Origin: Candidatus Phytoplasma tritici
Lineage (GTDB): Bacteria > Bacillota_I > Bacilli_A > Acholeplasmatales > Acholeplasmataceae
Direction of reading: 5' to 3'
NCBI RefSeq assembly: GCF_000495255.1
Contig: NZ_AVAO01000003.1
Location: forward strand, 248,001 to 312,000
DNA: 64,000 nt
Positions 43,107 to 52,565 of this stretch are shown piece after piece. The position numbers and the translations under genes are program-made. The notes beneath the pieces are model-generated. The model was not told where the DNA came from. It did not search any database and saw only the letters and a program-made list of their open reading frames with translations. Position 1 is the first letter of the stretch. Each line of letters opens with the position of its first letter.

Positions 43107-43729
43107 TATTTTAAAACCTCTTCAAAATATTTAACAGCATCAACAGTTAGGACTAATTGTTTGCAATTAAGGATTTGATAAACACTTGCATGAGAAGCTG
43201 TTTCTAAAGTAATATAAGATAGATTGCAAGAAGCAAAAGCTAATTGTTCTGTCATTTGAGTAACTAAAATTAAGGATTTGGAAGTGATGTTTAATTTTTG
43301 TAACATTTGTTGGAAATCTTTAGTTTTGTGAGTTGCTAAATTAATGTTGTCTACAACTACTAATTGATTATTTTGAGCTTGGAGCGATAAAGCTGATTTT
43401 AGAGCTAAACTGCGTACTTTTTGGTTTACTTTAACAGAATAATCTCTTGGGGATGGTCCAAAAGTAACTCCACCACCACGCCATAAAGGAGAACGAATAG
43501 AGCCATGACGAGCACGACCAGTTCCTTTTTGTCTCCATGGTTTTTTACCTCCGCCAGCAACTAAAGCGCGAGTTTTGGTAGCATGCGTGCCTTGACGCAT
43601 TGCAGCTCTTTGAGCATTTACAACGTCGTATAAAACTTGTTGATTAGGCTTAATGTCAAAAACAGTAGTTGCTAAAACCTTTTCAGAAACGAAGTCGCCT
43701 TGTTGATTAAGAATATTAATTTTTGGCAT
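43106..43729 (-). CDS. rplD: 50S ribosomal protein L4
   Basis: 207 residues. The tunnel-lining loop is clear ([20 protein letters not shown], then [19 protein letters not shown]). It overlaps the rplC end by 14 bases. Confidence 0.98.
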   Translation of the reverse strand: MPKINILNQQGDFVSEKVLATTVFDIKPNQQVLYDVVNAQRAAMRQGTHATKTRALVAGGGKKPWRQKGTGRARHGSIRSPLWRGGGVTFGPSPRDYSVKVNQKVRSLALKSALSLQAQNNQLVVVDNINLATHKTKDFQQMLQKLNITSKSLILVTQMTEQLAFASCNLSYITLETASHASVYQILNCKQLVLTVDAVKYFEEVLK

Positions 43730-44381
43730 TTGTTTGCTCCTTTGTCAATTTTTTTACAGCAGATTTGATCATTACAAAACCTTTATTAGGTCCTGGGACA
43801 TTGCCTTTAATTAAGAATAAATTTTTTTCAGTATCAACCGAAAGAATAGCTAAATTTTGAATAGTAACAGTTTCGTGTCCCATGTGTCCTGGTAGTTTTT
43901 TACCTTTTAATTTGCCTTTAATAGGACCCATTGAACCTGGACGACGGTGATAACGAGACCCGTGACTTTCAGGACCTCTGCTTTGATTGTGTCTTTTAAT
44001 AGAACCAGCAAACCCTTTACCTTTGGAAGTTCCTGTTACATCAACTAAATCACCTACTTGAAATAAATCGTTTTTGATTAGAGCGCCTACCGCTAAATTA
44101 GCTAGGTTTGAGTTGACATCCGAACTAAAATTAATTTCTTTAATGAAGCGCTTAGGGGCAGTATTTGCTTTTTTAAAATGTCCTAACATAGGTTTAGAAG
44201 TGTTTTTTTCTTTTTTATCGCAAAAACCTATTTGAGTAGCTTGATAGCCATCTTGGTCAACGTTTTTTTGTTGTAAAACAAAGTTGGCTGCAACATCTAC
44301 TATTGTTACTGGAACTAATTCTCCTTGTTCGTTAAAAACTTGAGTCATTCCTATTTTTTTACCTAAGATTCCTTTAGCCAT
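43716..44381 (-). CDS. rplC: 50S ribosomal protein L3
   Basis: 221 residues from the ATG at 44381 ([16 protein letters not shown]), the usual L3 start, with an AAAGAAAGAG site upstream. The frame stays open to 44480, but those 33 extra codons are not family-like. [20 protein letters not shown] and [19 protein letters not shown] are diagnostic. Confidence 0.96.
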   Translation of the reverse strand: MAKGILGKKIGMTQVFNEQGELVPVTIVDVAANFVLQQKNVDQDGYQATQIGFCDKKEKNTSKPMLGHFKKANTAPKRFIKEINFSSDVNSNLANLAVGALIKNDLFQVGDLVDVTGTSKGKGFAGSIKRHNQSRGPESHGSRYHRRPGSMGPIKGKLKGKKLPGHMGHETVTIQNLAILSVDTEKNLFLIKGNVPGPNKGFVMIKSAVKKLTKEQTNAKN

Positions 44382-44492
44382 GTTCTTACTCTTTCTTTTT
44401 TTTAATTTTGGTTTTAAAGTTTGTAAAAAGTTTTTAAAAGTGATTTTCAAAAGTTGATTGCAATTGTAATTGTGATTCAACCAAATGAAATG

Positions 44493-44528
44493 ATTTTAAT
44501 ATGAATAAATATTTATTCATATTAAAAT
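44493..44528. repeat. 36-nt perfect palindrome between rpsJ and rplC
   Basis: ATTTTAATATGAATAAAT is followed directly by its exact reverse complement. It sits 35 bases after the rpsJ stop and 112 bases before the rplC start, inside the operon. It lacks GC and a following T run, so it may be an RNA-processing or attenuation site, not a full terminator. Confidence 0.8.
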
Positions 44529-44563
44529 GAATATTGTCTAAATTGTTTTCTTTTGCTATTGGT

Positions 44564-44881
44564 TTATTTTTTTAACAAAATATCAATTGCAGATGGTAAA
44601 CTAATGTGCATTAAAGATTCAATTGTTTTGTTATTAGGATTAATAATTTGAATTAAACGTTTGTGAGTGCGTCGTTCAAATTGTTCTCTTGAATCTTTGT
44701 TAACAAAAGGGGAACGCAAAACAGTAAATACTTCTTTTCTGGTAGGAAGGGGTATTGGACCTTCAATATTTACTCCTGTTTTAGTGACAATATCAATAAT
44801 TTTTTTAGCTGTTTGATCAATTAAATGATGGTCATAAGCTCTTAAAATTATTTTGATAATTTCTTTTTCTTTTTTGTTCAC
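44564..44881 (-). CDS. rpsJ: 30S ribosomal protein S10
   Basis: 105 residues from a GTG at 44881 with AAGGAG six bases upstream. [20 protein letters not shown] and [20 protein letters not shown] are the family marks. First gene of the 30-gene cluster; also NusB's partner in antitermination. Confidence 0.97.
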   Translation of the reverse strand: MNKKEKEIIKIILRAYDHHLIDQTAKKIIDIVTKTGVNIEGPIPLPTRKEVFTVLRSPFVNKDSREQFERRTHKRLIQIINPNNKTIESLMHISLPSAIDILLKK

Positions 44882-45024
44882 TTATATTCTCCTTTTTTAG
44901 AAATGTTTGAAAATATTGCCTATTAGACAAATATTTTGCTTAAATAATTTTTTTCTTAGACAACTGACATTAGTGTTTTGTTTTTTTTGGATTAAAAGAA
45001 AAAATATTTAAAACAAGCCTTTTT

Positions 45025-45053
45025 ATTATACCTTAAAAAAGATTTTATTGTAA
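45025..45053 (-). promoter_or_regulatory. probable promoter of the S10 cluster
   Basis: Minus strand: TTACAA (45048-45053), 17 bases, TATAAT (45025-45030). It leaves a leader of about 140 bases before the GTG of rpsJ, enough for a control element; one arm of the long inverted repeat lies in that leader. Confidence 0.65.
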
Positions 45054-45591
45054 GTCATTTAAATTACAAAAGTTAAAAAAAGTAATTAATAATGTTCTTG
45101 AAAATAAAAAAGCTGTTTCAAATAAGTAAAATTATGAAATGATTTATTTATTTTGCATTTTTGTTTTTTAAAAAATATAATAAGTTAATTTAAATATCTT
45201 TATATTAAAAGATAAAATGAATTAACAAAAAAGTTCATTTTTATATTTATTGATAACTTTTTAACAAATTTAAAAAACTGTTTAAAAGGGTTAATTTTTG
45301 CAAAAAACATATAACCCATTAAATATTATAACTAACCCAAATAATAACTAATATAATAACTCTTAAACAAATTTTTTATACATTTGTTTTTTAGCAAGTT
45401 GTAATAATAAATTATAATTTGATAATTGTATTTATATTGAATTGTAATAAATATAGATATTGTTGTAAAACTTTTTGATTATTTAGATTTTCGAAAAACG
45501 TATATATCAAAAAAAGTAACAATCATTCCAAATATACTTAATAATAAAAAAATGATTTTAATAAATAAGATGTGTTTTGTTTAATATCAGA

Positions 45592-45795
45592 AATATTTTT
45601 TAGTTAATTGTTTTTCTTTAAGTGTTTTGAAATCTTCGTTATATTTTTCTGTATCTTCATTTTGTTTATGTGACAATTCATCTAATCTTTTATGAAAGTA
45701 TTTATTTATTTTGTTATTAACAAAGAAATAAGACAAATACACACTTAAAAGTACAAAACTAACATTAAGTAAAAGTGTGATAATGATTTTTTAAT
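45592..45795 (-). pseudogene. remnant of a small membrane protein gene
   Basis: A minus-strand frame reads IIITLLLNVSFVLLSVYLSY, FFVNNKINKYFHKRLDEL, then a charged stretch NEDTEKYNEDFKTLKEKQL and a TGA. The look is one membrane helix plus a polar tail. It has no ATG: a TAA sits just before it at a run of A bases, where a one-base slip could have removed the start. The family is unknown. Confidence 0.4.
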
Positions 45796-46029
45796 AATAT
45801 TTATGTTTCTCTTTGGTTTTATTTATTTTTTATCTTATATACTTATACACTTAAAAATAAAATAATTCTTTTAAAATAAATTAAATAGTAAATATCAAAA
45901 AATAAATAAAACCAAAATAATATTAAAACTATAAATTAAATAATATCCGAATAAGGAAAAAACAATATCATTGTCTAAGAAAAAAATTATTTAAACAAAA
46001 TTAATTTGTCTAATAATAATAATGGTAAA

Positions 46030-46236
46030 TTAATTGTCAGTTGTTTTTTGAGCTTTAGAAGGTTTGTTTTCTAAAATAAGTTTTCCTTTGTAATAACAAC
46101 TATTTTTAGTAACTCTGTGAGACAAAGAAAAAGTATTAGTTTCTTTGCAAAGTACTAAAGCAGGATTACTTAATTTATAATGAGTACGTCTTTTTCTTTT
46201 TGCCGTTTTTCCGGTGCGTCTAAAAGGAACAGCCAT
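46030..46236 (-). CDS. rpmF: 50S ribosomal protein L32
   Basis: 68 residues. MAVPFRRTGKTAKRKRRTHY starts it; the zinc-site Cys pairs of some L32 proteins are reduced to single Cys residues (LCKE and NSCYY). AAAGGA lies before the ATG and a well-spaced promoter lies upstream. Confidence 0.95.
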   Translation of the reverse strand: MAVPFRRTGKTAKRKRRTHYKLSNPALVLCKETNTFSLSHRVTKNSCYYKGKLILENKPSKAQKTTDN

Positions 46237-47215
46237 TTTATCAAATCCTTTCTTTATAGTTTTGTTTGTTTTTAGTATTTATTATAATTAATAATAAAAC
46301 TTTTAACAAATAAAAGGTTAATCAAAACCCAATTAATAACTGCCAAAAAATTATTATTAGCATTTTAATCAAGTTTAAAAAAATAATAATCACAAAAAAG
46401 TGGAAAAATTAATTTTAAACCTAAGTTTATTTTATCTTAAAAAAGCTGTTTTGTCAATCTATTTTGAGCTTTTTTTTACTTTTTGTTCTTATTTATTTGT
46501 CACTTTAATTATTATTTTGTCAAATTACAATAATATAATTAAATTGTTTTATAAATAACCAAATTTAGATAATTATTTTTCCTTTTAATAATTTTATAAT
46601 TGTTTTTAATTCTTTTGAATCTTTTCATAATTGTTTTTCCCTTTTGTAATTGTTTTTCCCAAATTCAAACTTATTTTCCCAAATTTTACCTAAATATTTT
46701 ATATCATATTAATTTATCATTTTTAAACCATTTTTAAACATTATTTAGCTTTTTTAACCCTTATTTTTTATTAAAAACAACAAAAAATGAAAAAAGTGAG
46801 CATATTTTAACATAAAAAAGAGTTATAATAAAGTCAAACACCAATGAAAATACTGAATGTTGAAATATTATTATCTATATTTTTTTAAATATTTTTTCAT
46901 GAACTCCAACTACAAAATAAAAAAAGGAAAGGCGTCAAATATAATATAAATAATTTTTTAAATTACACAACAAAATAACTTGATAAAATGCATGAAGAAA
47001 AAACAACTTGCACCAATTTTACTTAAAAATATTTACTTGATAAATACATTAAAATAATTGCTTTTTAACTGAATTTAAATACTTGATAAAAAAAACATTT
47101 ATTTAATATTGATTACATAATAAATTAATTTTTACACTATTTCCAATTTTTAAACAATTTTTTAAATAATTTTAATTGTAAAAAAATAAAAGAAAAAGGA
47201 GTAAACATAATAATT
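46237..47215. other. 0.98-kb spacer at the strand switch
   Basis: Divergent gap between rpmF (minus) and the surface-type gene (plus). It holds the rpmF promoter, a short direct repeat TAATTGTTTTTCCC at 46628 and 46647 (19-base period), and three spaced copies of ACTTGATAAA (46978, 47037, 47091). I see no gene. Confidence 0.65.
46281..46309 (-). promoter_or_regulatory. promoter of rpmF
   Basis: Minus strand: TTGTTA (46304-46309), 17 bases, TATAAT (46281-46286), about 45 bases before the rpmF ATG. Confidence 0.7.
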
Positions 47216-47893
47216 ATGAATAAGACGAATAAATTAAAACTAAAAGATAAAAAGGTATTTTTAATAGGAAGTTTAATTATTGTAACTTTTATTTTTGCAA
47301 TGATATGGGCAGCTAAAATGGCATTACAAAAAGATACTACAACTAAAGGTGGTTTAAAATCGGAACAATTCGGTTTAACATTAGATCATGAAGTTACCCA
47401 AGCATTTGACACTGACAACAAAGTGTTAGTGGCATTGGATGAGCTATTACAAGATGAAGGCACAGAAACCAAAAAGAAAACAGAAGTTCATAAAGTATCA
47501 ATAAAAAGTAGTGTTCAAAAAGATAATACTAAACAATATTTACTAAAAATAGAAAAACCAGTATTAAAAGTTAACGGTCAAGATAAAACTAATAAATTTG
47601 GATTTAATGTCTTTGTTAAAGTAGAAGGAGACAGCGATTTTAAAATATATAAAGCAAGCGAAAAACCTAAATTTGTCAAAGATAAAAAATTTGTTCCAGC
47701 AGAAATTAAAATCGTCGTAGAATTAAATACACTTGAAGACTTATTGGGTGAAGGTGTTCAATTAGATAATTTTGAATTAACTATGTCATATGAAGTAGTT
47801 GATGAAGATGGAAAACAAATTGGAACCAATGACGAAAAACTAGATGAAGCACAAAAAACTCCATCAGTATTACAAGACAGCAACGAATTTTAA
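47216..47893 (+). CDS. membrane-anchored acidic protein, candidate surface antigen
   Basis: 225 residues. A Lys-rich N-terminus is followed by one membrane helix (about 14-36, VFLIGSLIIVTFIFAMIWAA); the rest is hydrophilic, Lys/Asp/Glu-rich and ends in an acidic tail. By the positive-inside rule the large C-terminal part would face outside. That is the layout of Imp-type immunodominant membrane proteins of phytoplasmas, which cover the cell and meet host and vector proteins; I cannot confirm homology from memory. No Cys lipobox is present. AAAGGAG lies 14 bases before the ATG, a wide gap. The gene is flanked by long AT-rich spacers. Confidence 0.75.
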   Translation: MNKTNKLKLKDKKVFLIGSLIIVTFIFAMIWAAKMALQKDTTTKGGLKSEQFGLTLDHEVTQAFDTDNKVLVALDELLQDEGTETKKKTEVHKVSIKSSVQKDNTKQYLLKIEKPVLKVNGQDKTNKFGFNVFVKVEGDSDFKIYKASEKPKFVKDKKFVPAEIKIVVELNTLEDLLGEGVQLDNFELTMSYEVVDEDGKQIGTNDEKLDEAQKTPSVLQDSNEF

Positions 47894-48413
47894 CAAACCA
47901 CCTTCAATTAACAAAAAATCATTTATAAATTGAATAAATTACTCTTTAATAAAATTATTTTATAATCTTTCATTAACTTAAATAATTAAAAAACCATCAA
48001 TTTGAGAAAGAAAGAAAGAAAAGGGGATATTTTTACAAAAATTTATCAATTTTCTAAAAAAAGGTATTAACCAAAATGTTTTTATCCAATATTTATAACA
48101 AAAAAACTTTTATTTTTAATTATAAAGAATTAATTTGTATTTATCATGATGGAAAAATGCCATTTATTAAGGATAAAACACATACCTTAGAAGCCGAATC
48201 ATAAACATGAAAAAATAAAAATAAAATCAATACCTTTCTTTTGTCTTTTTAATTATATATATAAATTTATATTATTTTTTTGGTAGCTTAATAATTTATA
48301 ATTATAATTAATATTAACTACCTTTTAAAAAAAGAAAGGAGTCTGTTTTTTACATTAACAAAATTAACAAGACTTCTAAAAAAAGACCAAATATAAACTT
48401 TAATTCCTTTTTA
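47894..48413. other. spacer with a broken gene copy
   Basis: Besides the remnant at 48076-48204, this stretch holds a GAAA microsatellite at 48005-48021 directly before AAAAGGGG, and AT-rich filler. No other gene or RNA is seen. Confidence 0.6.
48076..48204 (+). pseudogene. truncated copy of the following 160-residue gene
   Basis: A 42-codon frame that contains IYHDGKMPFIKDKTHTLEA. Bases 48148-48194 are identical over 47 nt to 48729-48775 inside the next gene. After the identity, two extra bases (CG) shift the frame and bring a stop at once, while the DNA match goes on (AATCATAAACATGAAAAA). The 5' half does not match. It is a decayed duplicate. Confidence 0.75.
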
Positions 48414-48896
48414 ATGCTTATAATTATAAATATTTTAATACTATTACTTAACATTGATTCTTATTTTATTAAAACACATTCAACATTTAAATTAAACTAT
48501 CAAATCAAAAGTACTTTTAAAATAAAAATAAAAGAAGAGACTCTAAATAATGCAATTCATAGCATTAAAGTAAAAAACAATAATAAAGCTCTTTCTTATA
48601 TACATAAAAATATTGATCCTAATTATTACAAAAAAGTCTCATTTCACAAAACAATTAATCAAAATAAAGGAGAATTAATGTCTAGATCAATTCTTAATTG
48701 TCCCCAAAATATTATATTTATCTATCACGATGGAAAAATGCCATTTATTAAGGATAAAACACATACCTTAGAAGCAATCATAAACATGAAAAATAAATAC
48801 AATAATTTATATATTTTTTACTATAAACCAACTTTAATCCAAAAATATCTCTATAATAAAAAAACAACTTGGTATAAACCTTATCGTAAGAAATAA
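48414..48896 (+). CDS. unknown small protein with N-terminal hydrophobic segment
   Basis: 160 residues from ATG at 48414. A hydrophobic leader (about 1-18, MLIIINILILLLNIDSYF) could be a signal peptide or anchor; the rest is basic, with IFIYHDGKMPFIKDKTH near residue 101 and a Tyr/Lys-rich end. I do not recognise it. The frame is open upstream to an AAGGAG at 48336-48341 with no ATG between; an ATT at 48354 would give a longer Lys-rich leader typical of phytoplasma secreted proteins, so the true start is unclear. A palindromic terminator follows. A broken copy lies 0.5 kb upstream. Confidence 0.6.
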   Translation: MLIIINILILLLNIDSYFIKTHSTFKLNYQIKSTFKIKIKEETLNNAIHSIKVKNNNKALSYIHKNIDPNYYKKVSFHKTINQNKGELMSRSILNCPQNIIFIYHDGKMPFIKDKTHTLEAIINMKNKYNNLYIFYYKPTLIQKYLYNKKTTWYKPYRKK

Positions 48897-49200
48897 TCAT
48901 TTCCATATTTAAAATAAATTAATAAATTATTTAAAAAAATAAAATAATATAAATAATGCAAAAACTATCCTTAAGGATAGTTTTTTTGTTTTTAAGATCT
49001 AAATATAAAAACTAAGTATTCTTTTTTACATCCCAAATTAATTGGGTTTATGTTATGATAAAAGTAAATGATAAAATAATTTAGAACTTATTTCTTTGAA
49101 AAACCAAAATAATATAACATTACAAAACAAAATTAACAATAAACTATAATTAAGTTTTTTTATATTGTTTAATCAATATTTAGATTGAAGGAAAGATTTT
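48897..49200. other. spacer before the coiled-coil gene
   Basis: Holds the terminator at 48961 and the upstream region of the next gene, which has AAGGAAAG before its ATG. I see no well-spaced promoter and no other gene. Confidence 0.55.
48961..48989 (+). terminator. rho-independent terminator
   Basis: AAAACTATCC-TTAA-GGATAGTTTT followed by more T bases. A perfect hairpin 65 bases after the stop of the 160-residue gene. Confidence 0.82.
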
Positions 49201-52200
49201 ATGTCATCATATTATAATATATTTTTGGCTTTATTCTTAAAACGCAATAAAACATTATCAAGCGATTTTTTCTCTCCTTTTTTATCCCAATTAGCAAACA
49301 ATATCACAAAACTAAAAGACACCCAAGAAAAAAACACAACACCAAACATTATTACAAACAAACAAAATCAACAATTAAATCAAAGATTACAAAACCTAAA
49401 TAACAAACACAATACCCAAACAAAACAATTACAAGAAAAATACAACCACATATTATTAAACATTTACGAACAAATAGAAAAACTAAAAACAAATAAAAAA
49501 ACAATCCTCCAAAAATACAACTCACAACAAAAAAAAATCCAAACTCTTTTAACCCAAGAACTTATTTATCAAAAAAACAAAAACAACAATAAAAACCTCC
49601 AATTAAAAGAAATCTTACAAAAAGAACTCCAAGAAATTACCAAAAAAAACAATCAAAAAAAAAATACTCTTATAACTAATATAAACAGCAAAAATAACAA
49701 CATTAATAATTTATTAATTCAAATTGAAAAAGACAAACAAAAATTAGAACTCAAAAACCAAAAACTTAACCAAGAATTCAAACAAAACTTTTATACTACT
49801 GATTTTAACCTCAATCAAAAAAACACTAATTTATTAAAACAACTAGAAACAACTCTTAATTTGCAAGAAAAAGACAAACAACAAGCAATTAACATCTTAG
49901 AACAAATAAAGACTACTAAAGAAAAAACTTATCAAAAAAACATTACCAAAACTCACAAACTATACCAAAATAAACTAAGTATAAATGACAAAAAACTAGA
50001 TATCATAAAAGAAGCTTACCAACAAGAAAAAACTATAATCCAAGAACAAATGAAAGCTTTTTTTCTCCAAATAAGACCTTTTCCTTTTATAAATATGCCA
50101 ATTATTTCCAATTACCAAATTGAAACATCCAAAAAAACTCTTTTTTACAAACAACAAACAAACTGCCTTTCCTACCAAAACCAAAAATCTTTATGGAGCC
50201 AACAATATCACCTCATCAATCTTTTACACCAAAAAGCAATTAATATGTGTCATTTAGAACATTACAAACAAAACAAATACAAACACATCTACCAACAAAC
50301 CTTAGAAAAAATTTATCATCTAATCCACCAAAAAACAAATTATTTATTCTTCCAAAAAATAAACGGCATCAAAGAACAAATAAAAACAGTTCTTAACTTA
50401 CATCTCCAAGAAACAGCTATCTTTGATAATCAAAAAGACTATCAAGAAACTTTCTTTGCTTATCAAAAAACTCTTTTAGCCTTACAACGTAAACAAAACA
50501 ATTACCAAATAGATTATCATTATCATTTCTTTGAAAAAAAACAAGAATTTGATCTTAAAACTAAAAGTATTGCCTTACAACTAAAATTAGAAAAAACCAA
50601 AATCCAACATTATTATTTAGAACAAATAACTACTTTAAAAAAAGAAATTAACAACTTCCAAAACCAATTAACACTTAATAAAATATTTCAAAAAGATGAT
50701 TTTATAAACTTCAAACTTATCCAAGAAAAAGAAAAACATCTCTTTTTACAAGACATAACTTTAATGAAAAAAGATATCTATTTATTATTACAAACTCAAA
50801 ATATAGAACTTTTACAAACTTTAAACAATTTAATAAACACTTATCCATCTTGGAAAAAAGAAAGTACATTATTAGAACAAATTTTAGAACAAATCCAATT
50901 ACAAATTAATACTTTTACAAGCAATTATAAAACTAAAACTTGTCTTATCGAACAAACTGTCTTAGACCAAATAAAAACTATAATTGAAAACAACTTATTT
51001 CCCATCATTCAAAAACAATTTAATCAAACAATTTATCTTTTACAAAAAAAACAACAATTAAACGAAACTACCCTACAAAATGAAATTGATCTTAACGAAC
51101 AAATAATAGCTTTTTATAACAAACAATTAACCTTTATCAATCAAAAAATACACATTGAAAAAAAGAAAGGAATACAAGGATTTTTCCACAAATACAAACA
51201 AAAAGGAACCGACCTATATCCCCTTTTATACCAAATAAAAACTCACAAAGAACGTTATGAAAAAATTATCAAAAAACTAATACAAAAAAAAGATAAAGCA
51301 ACCAAAAAACACCAACATATTTTAGAAAAAAAAACTAACAAACATCAAAAAAAAATCAATAAAACCAAACTTAAAATAACCAAACTTTTAACTTTATGGC
51401 ACTATTTAAAACCTGTCTCCAAAAACATTGCAATTACTCCTTTAATCAATTTCAAAATATCAAACAAATCTTTTTTCAATGCTTGCCAAAAAACAATCAC
51501 AAATGTTATCCAAGATATTTTGTTCTATAATAATTATAAAAAAAACATTTATAAATGTTTAAATACTTTGCTCCAAGAACAAATAAAAAAAGAACAAAGA
51601 TTAATTCAAACAAATACAAATACCACTAATACAATTAAACACCTTAACAAAGTTTTTTACAACCAAAATGAATTAATAAAAAATGTTATTAATGTTTCTT
51701 TAGAAAAAACATTTAAACAAAATCAAATATCTTTATTACAAGAAATCACTAAAACAATTAAATCCAAAGAAAAAAGTTTAACCCAAACAACTAATTTAAT
51801 GAAAGAAAAATTAGGATTATTAAACGAAAATCTAAACGATGCTATCATCAATCTTAATTTATCATGGCAAAAAACACAAAAAGAATTACACCAAAAACTA
51901 TCAAACCTCAAAAAAGAAGCCCTCCTCAATTTTGAAAAAAAAGACAAATTATTTTTCGAACACAAAAAAATAGCCATCAAACAAAAAAACAACCAAATCT
52001 TTAAACATTTCACCAAACAAAAAGAAAAAATATCCCAATCATTTACTCACAAACAAAAATCTAATTACAAAAAAATAACCAAAATAGAAAAACAAATCAA
52101 AAAAACCAAAAAAAACTTACTTACTAAAATAAAACTAACTAATTTCCAAACCAAAATCAAAACTATCTTTTTAAAATGGTCTTTTTTTTGGCAAAAACAA

Positions 52201-52287
52201 AAAGGAAAATTCAAAATAAAACAACAACAAAAACAAATTACGAAACAAATAAAAAAAACTATTGCCCTTAATAAACAAATTTCTTAA
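49201..52287 (+). CDS. giant Lys/Asn/Gln-rich coiled-coil protein, function unknown
   Basis: 1028 residues, almost all helix-forming and dominated by Lys, Asn, Gln, Leu, Ile and Glu, with very little Gly, Pro or Trp. Long heptad-like stretches (for example about 55-250, 520-700 and 830-1020) suggest extended coiled coils. There is no Walker A or B motif, no SMC hinge that I can see, no signal peptide and no membrane helix, so a cytoplasmic filament or scaffold is likelier than an ATPase. A short less-polar stretch (about 293-302, FPFINMPIIS) and GIQGFFHKY near 658 break the pattern. It has its own terminator-bounded position before the opp operon. It may be lineage-specific. Confidence 0.75.
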   Translation: MSSYYNIFLALFLKRNKTLSSDFFSPFLSQLANNITKLKDTQEKNTTPNIITNKQNQQLNQRLQNLNNKHNTQTKQLQEKYNHILLNIYEQIEKLKTNKKTILQKYNSQQKKIQTLLTQELIYQKNKNNNKNLQLKEILQKELQEITKKNNQKKNTLITNINSKNNNINNLLIQIEKDKQKLELKNQKLNQEFKQNFYTTDFNLNQKNTNLLKQLETTLNLQEKDKQQAINILEQIKTTKEKTYQKNITKTHKLYQNKLSINDKKLDIIKEAYQQEKTIIQEQMKAFFLQIRPFPFINMPIISNYQIETSKKTLFYKQQTNCLSYQNQKSLWSQQYHLINLLHQKAINMCHLEHYKQNKYKHIYQQTLEKIYHLIHQKTNYLFFQKINGIKEQIKTVLNLHLQETAIFDNQKDYQETFFAYQKTLLALQRKQNNYQIDYHYHFFEKKQEFDLKTKSIALQLKLEKTKIQHYYLEQITTLKKEINNFQNQLTLNKIFQKDDFINFKLIQEKEKHLFLQDITLMKKDIYLLLQTQNIELLQTLNNLINTYPSWKKESTLLEQILEQIQLQINTFTSNYKTKTCLIEQTVLDQIKTIIENNLFPIIQKQFNQTIYLLQKKQQLNETTLQNEIDLNEQIIAFYNKQLTFINQKIHIEKKKGIQGFFHKYKQKGTDLYPLLYQIKTHKERYEKIIKKLIQKKDKATKKHQHILEKKTNKHQKKINKTKLKITKLLTLWHYLKPVSKNIAITPLINFKISNKSFFNACQKTITNVIQDILFYNNYKKNIYKCLNTLLQEQIKKEQRLIQTNTNTTNTIKHLNKVFYNQNELIKNVINVSLEKTFKQNQISLLQEITKTIKSKEKSLTQTTNLMKEKLGLLNENLNDAIINLNLSWQKTQKELHQKLSNLKKEALLNFEKKDKLFFEHKKIAIKQKNNQIFKHFTKQKEKISQSFTHKQKSNYKKITKIEKQIKKTKKNLLTKIKLTNFQTKIKTIFLKWSFFWQKQKGKFKIKQQQKQITKQIKKTIALNKQIS

Positions 52288-52393
52288 AGCAAAAAAATAT
52301 TAAAATTATAAATTATAAATAAATATAGTAATAAAACAATTTACCAAAACCACCCAAAAACATCATTTATTAAAACAATATTTAAAATCTAAT

Positions 52394-52422
52394 TTGCATT
52401 TTTATTTTTTTTATTGTATAAT
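52394..52422 (+). promoter_or_regulatory. promoter of the opp operon
   Basis: TTGCAT (52394-52399), 17 bases, TATAAT (52417-52422). It leaves a leader of about 140 bases before the first ATP-binding protein gene. Confidence 0.72.
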
Positions 52423-52565
52423 TTAAGTAATTATTATTTTGCGATAAATATTAATTTCTCAAAAACATTTTAAATAATTATTTATCAAAATGATAATAAT
52501 CAAGGATTAAGGCAAAAAGTAAATTTTTCACAAAATGGAGCAAAAAAATAATAAAGGAGGCAAAA

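Larger units (their letters stand above)
44921..46015. repeat. pair of long inverted repeats around a 1-kb AT-rich segment
   Basis: The left arm (44921-44963, read on the minus strand) and the right arm (45971-46015, plus strand) share TTGTCTAAGAAAAAAATTAT and go on as TTAA, R, CAAAAT, a 2-3 base difference, then TTTGTCTAATA. One arm lies in the rpsJ leader, the other just after the rpmF stop. Within each arm TTGTCTAA occurs twice. Confidence 0.8.
44882..46029. other. 1.1-kb spacer between rpsJ and rpmF
   Basis: This gap holds the rpsJ leader and promoter, the inverted-repeat arms, and one gene-like remnant. Otherwise it is AT-rich with no start-to-stop frame I can support and no clear RNA gene. 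Confidence 0.7.

Noticed and set aside
46977-47100. Three ACTTGATAAA copies as promoters or iterons
   Set aside because: TTGATA resembles a -35 box, but none has a well-placed -10 box and the spacing (59 and 54 bases) is not regular enough for iterons.
48005-48021. GAAA microsatellite as a phase-variation switch
   Set aside because: Only about four units, outside any supported coding frame or promoter, so a switching role cannot be argued.
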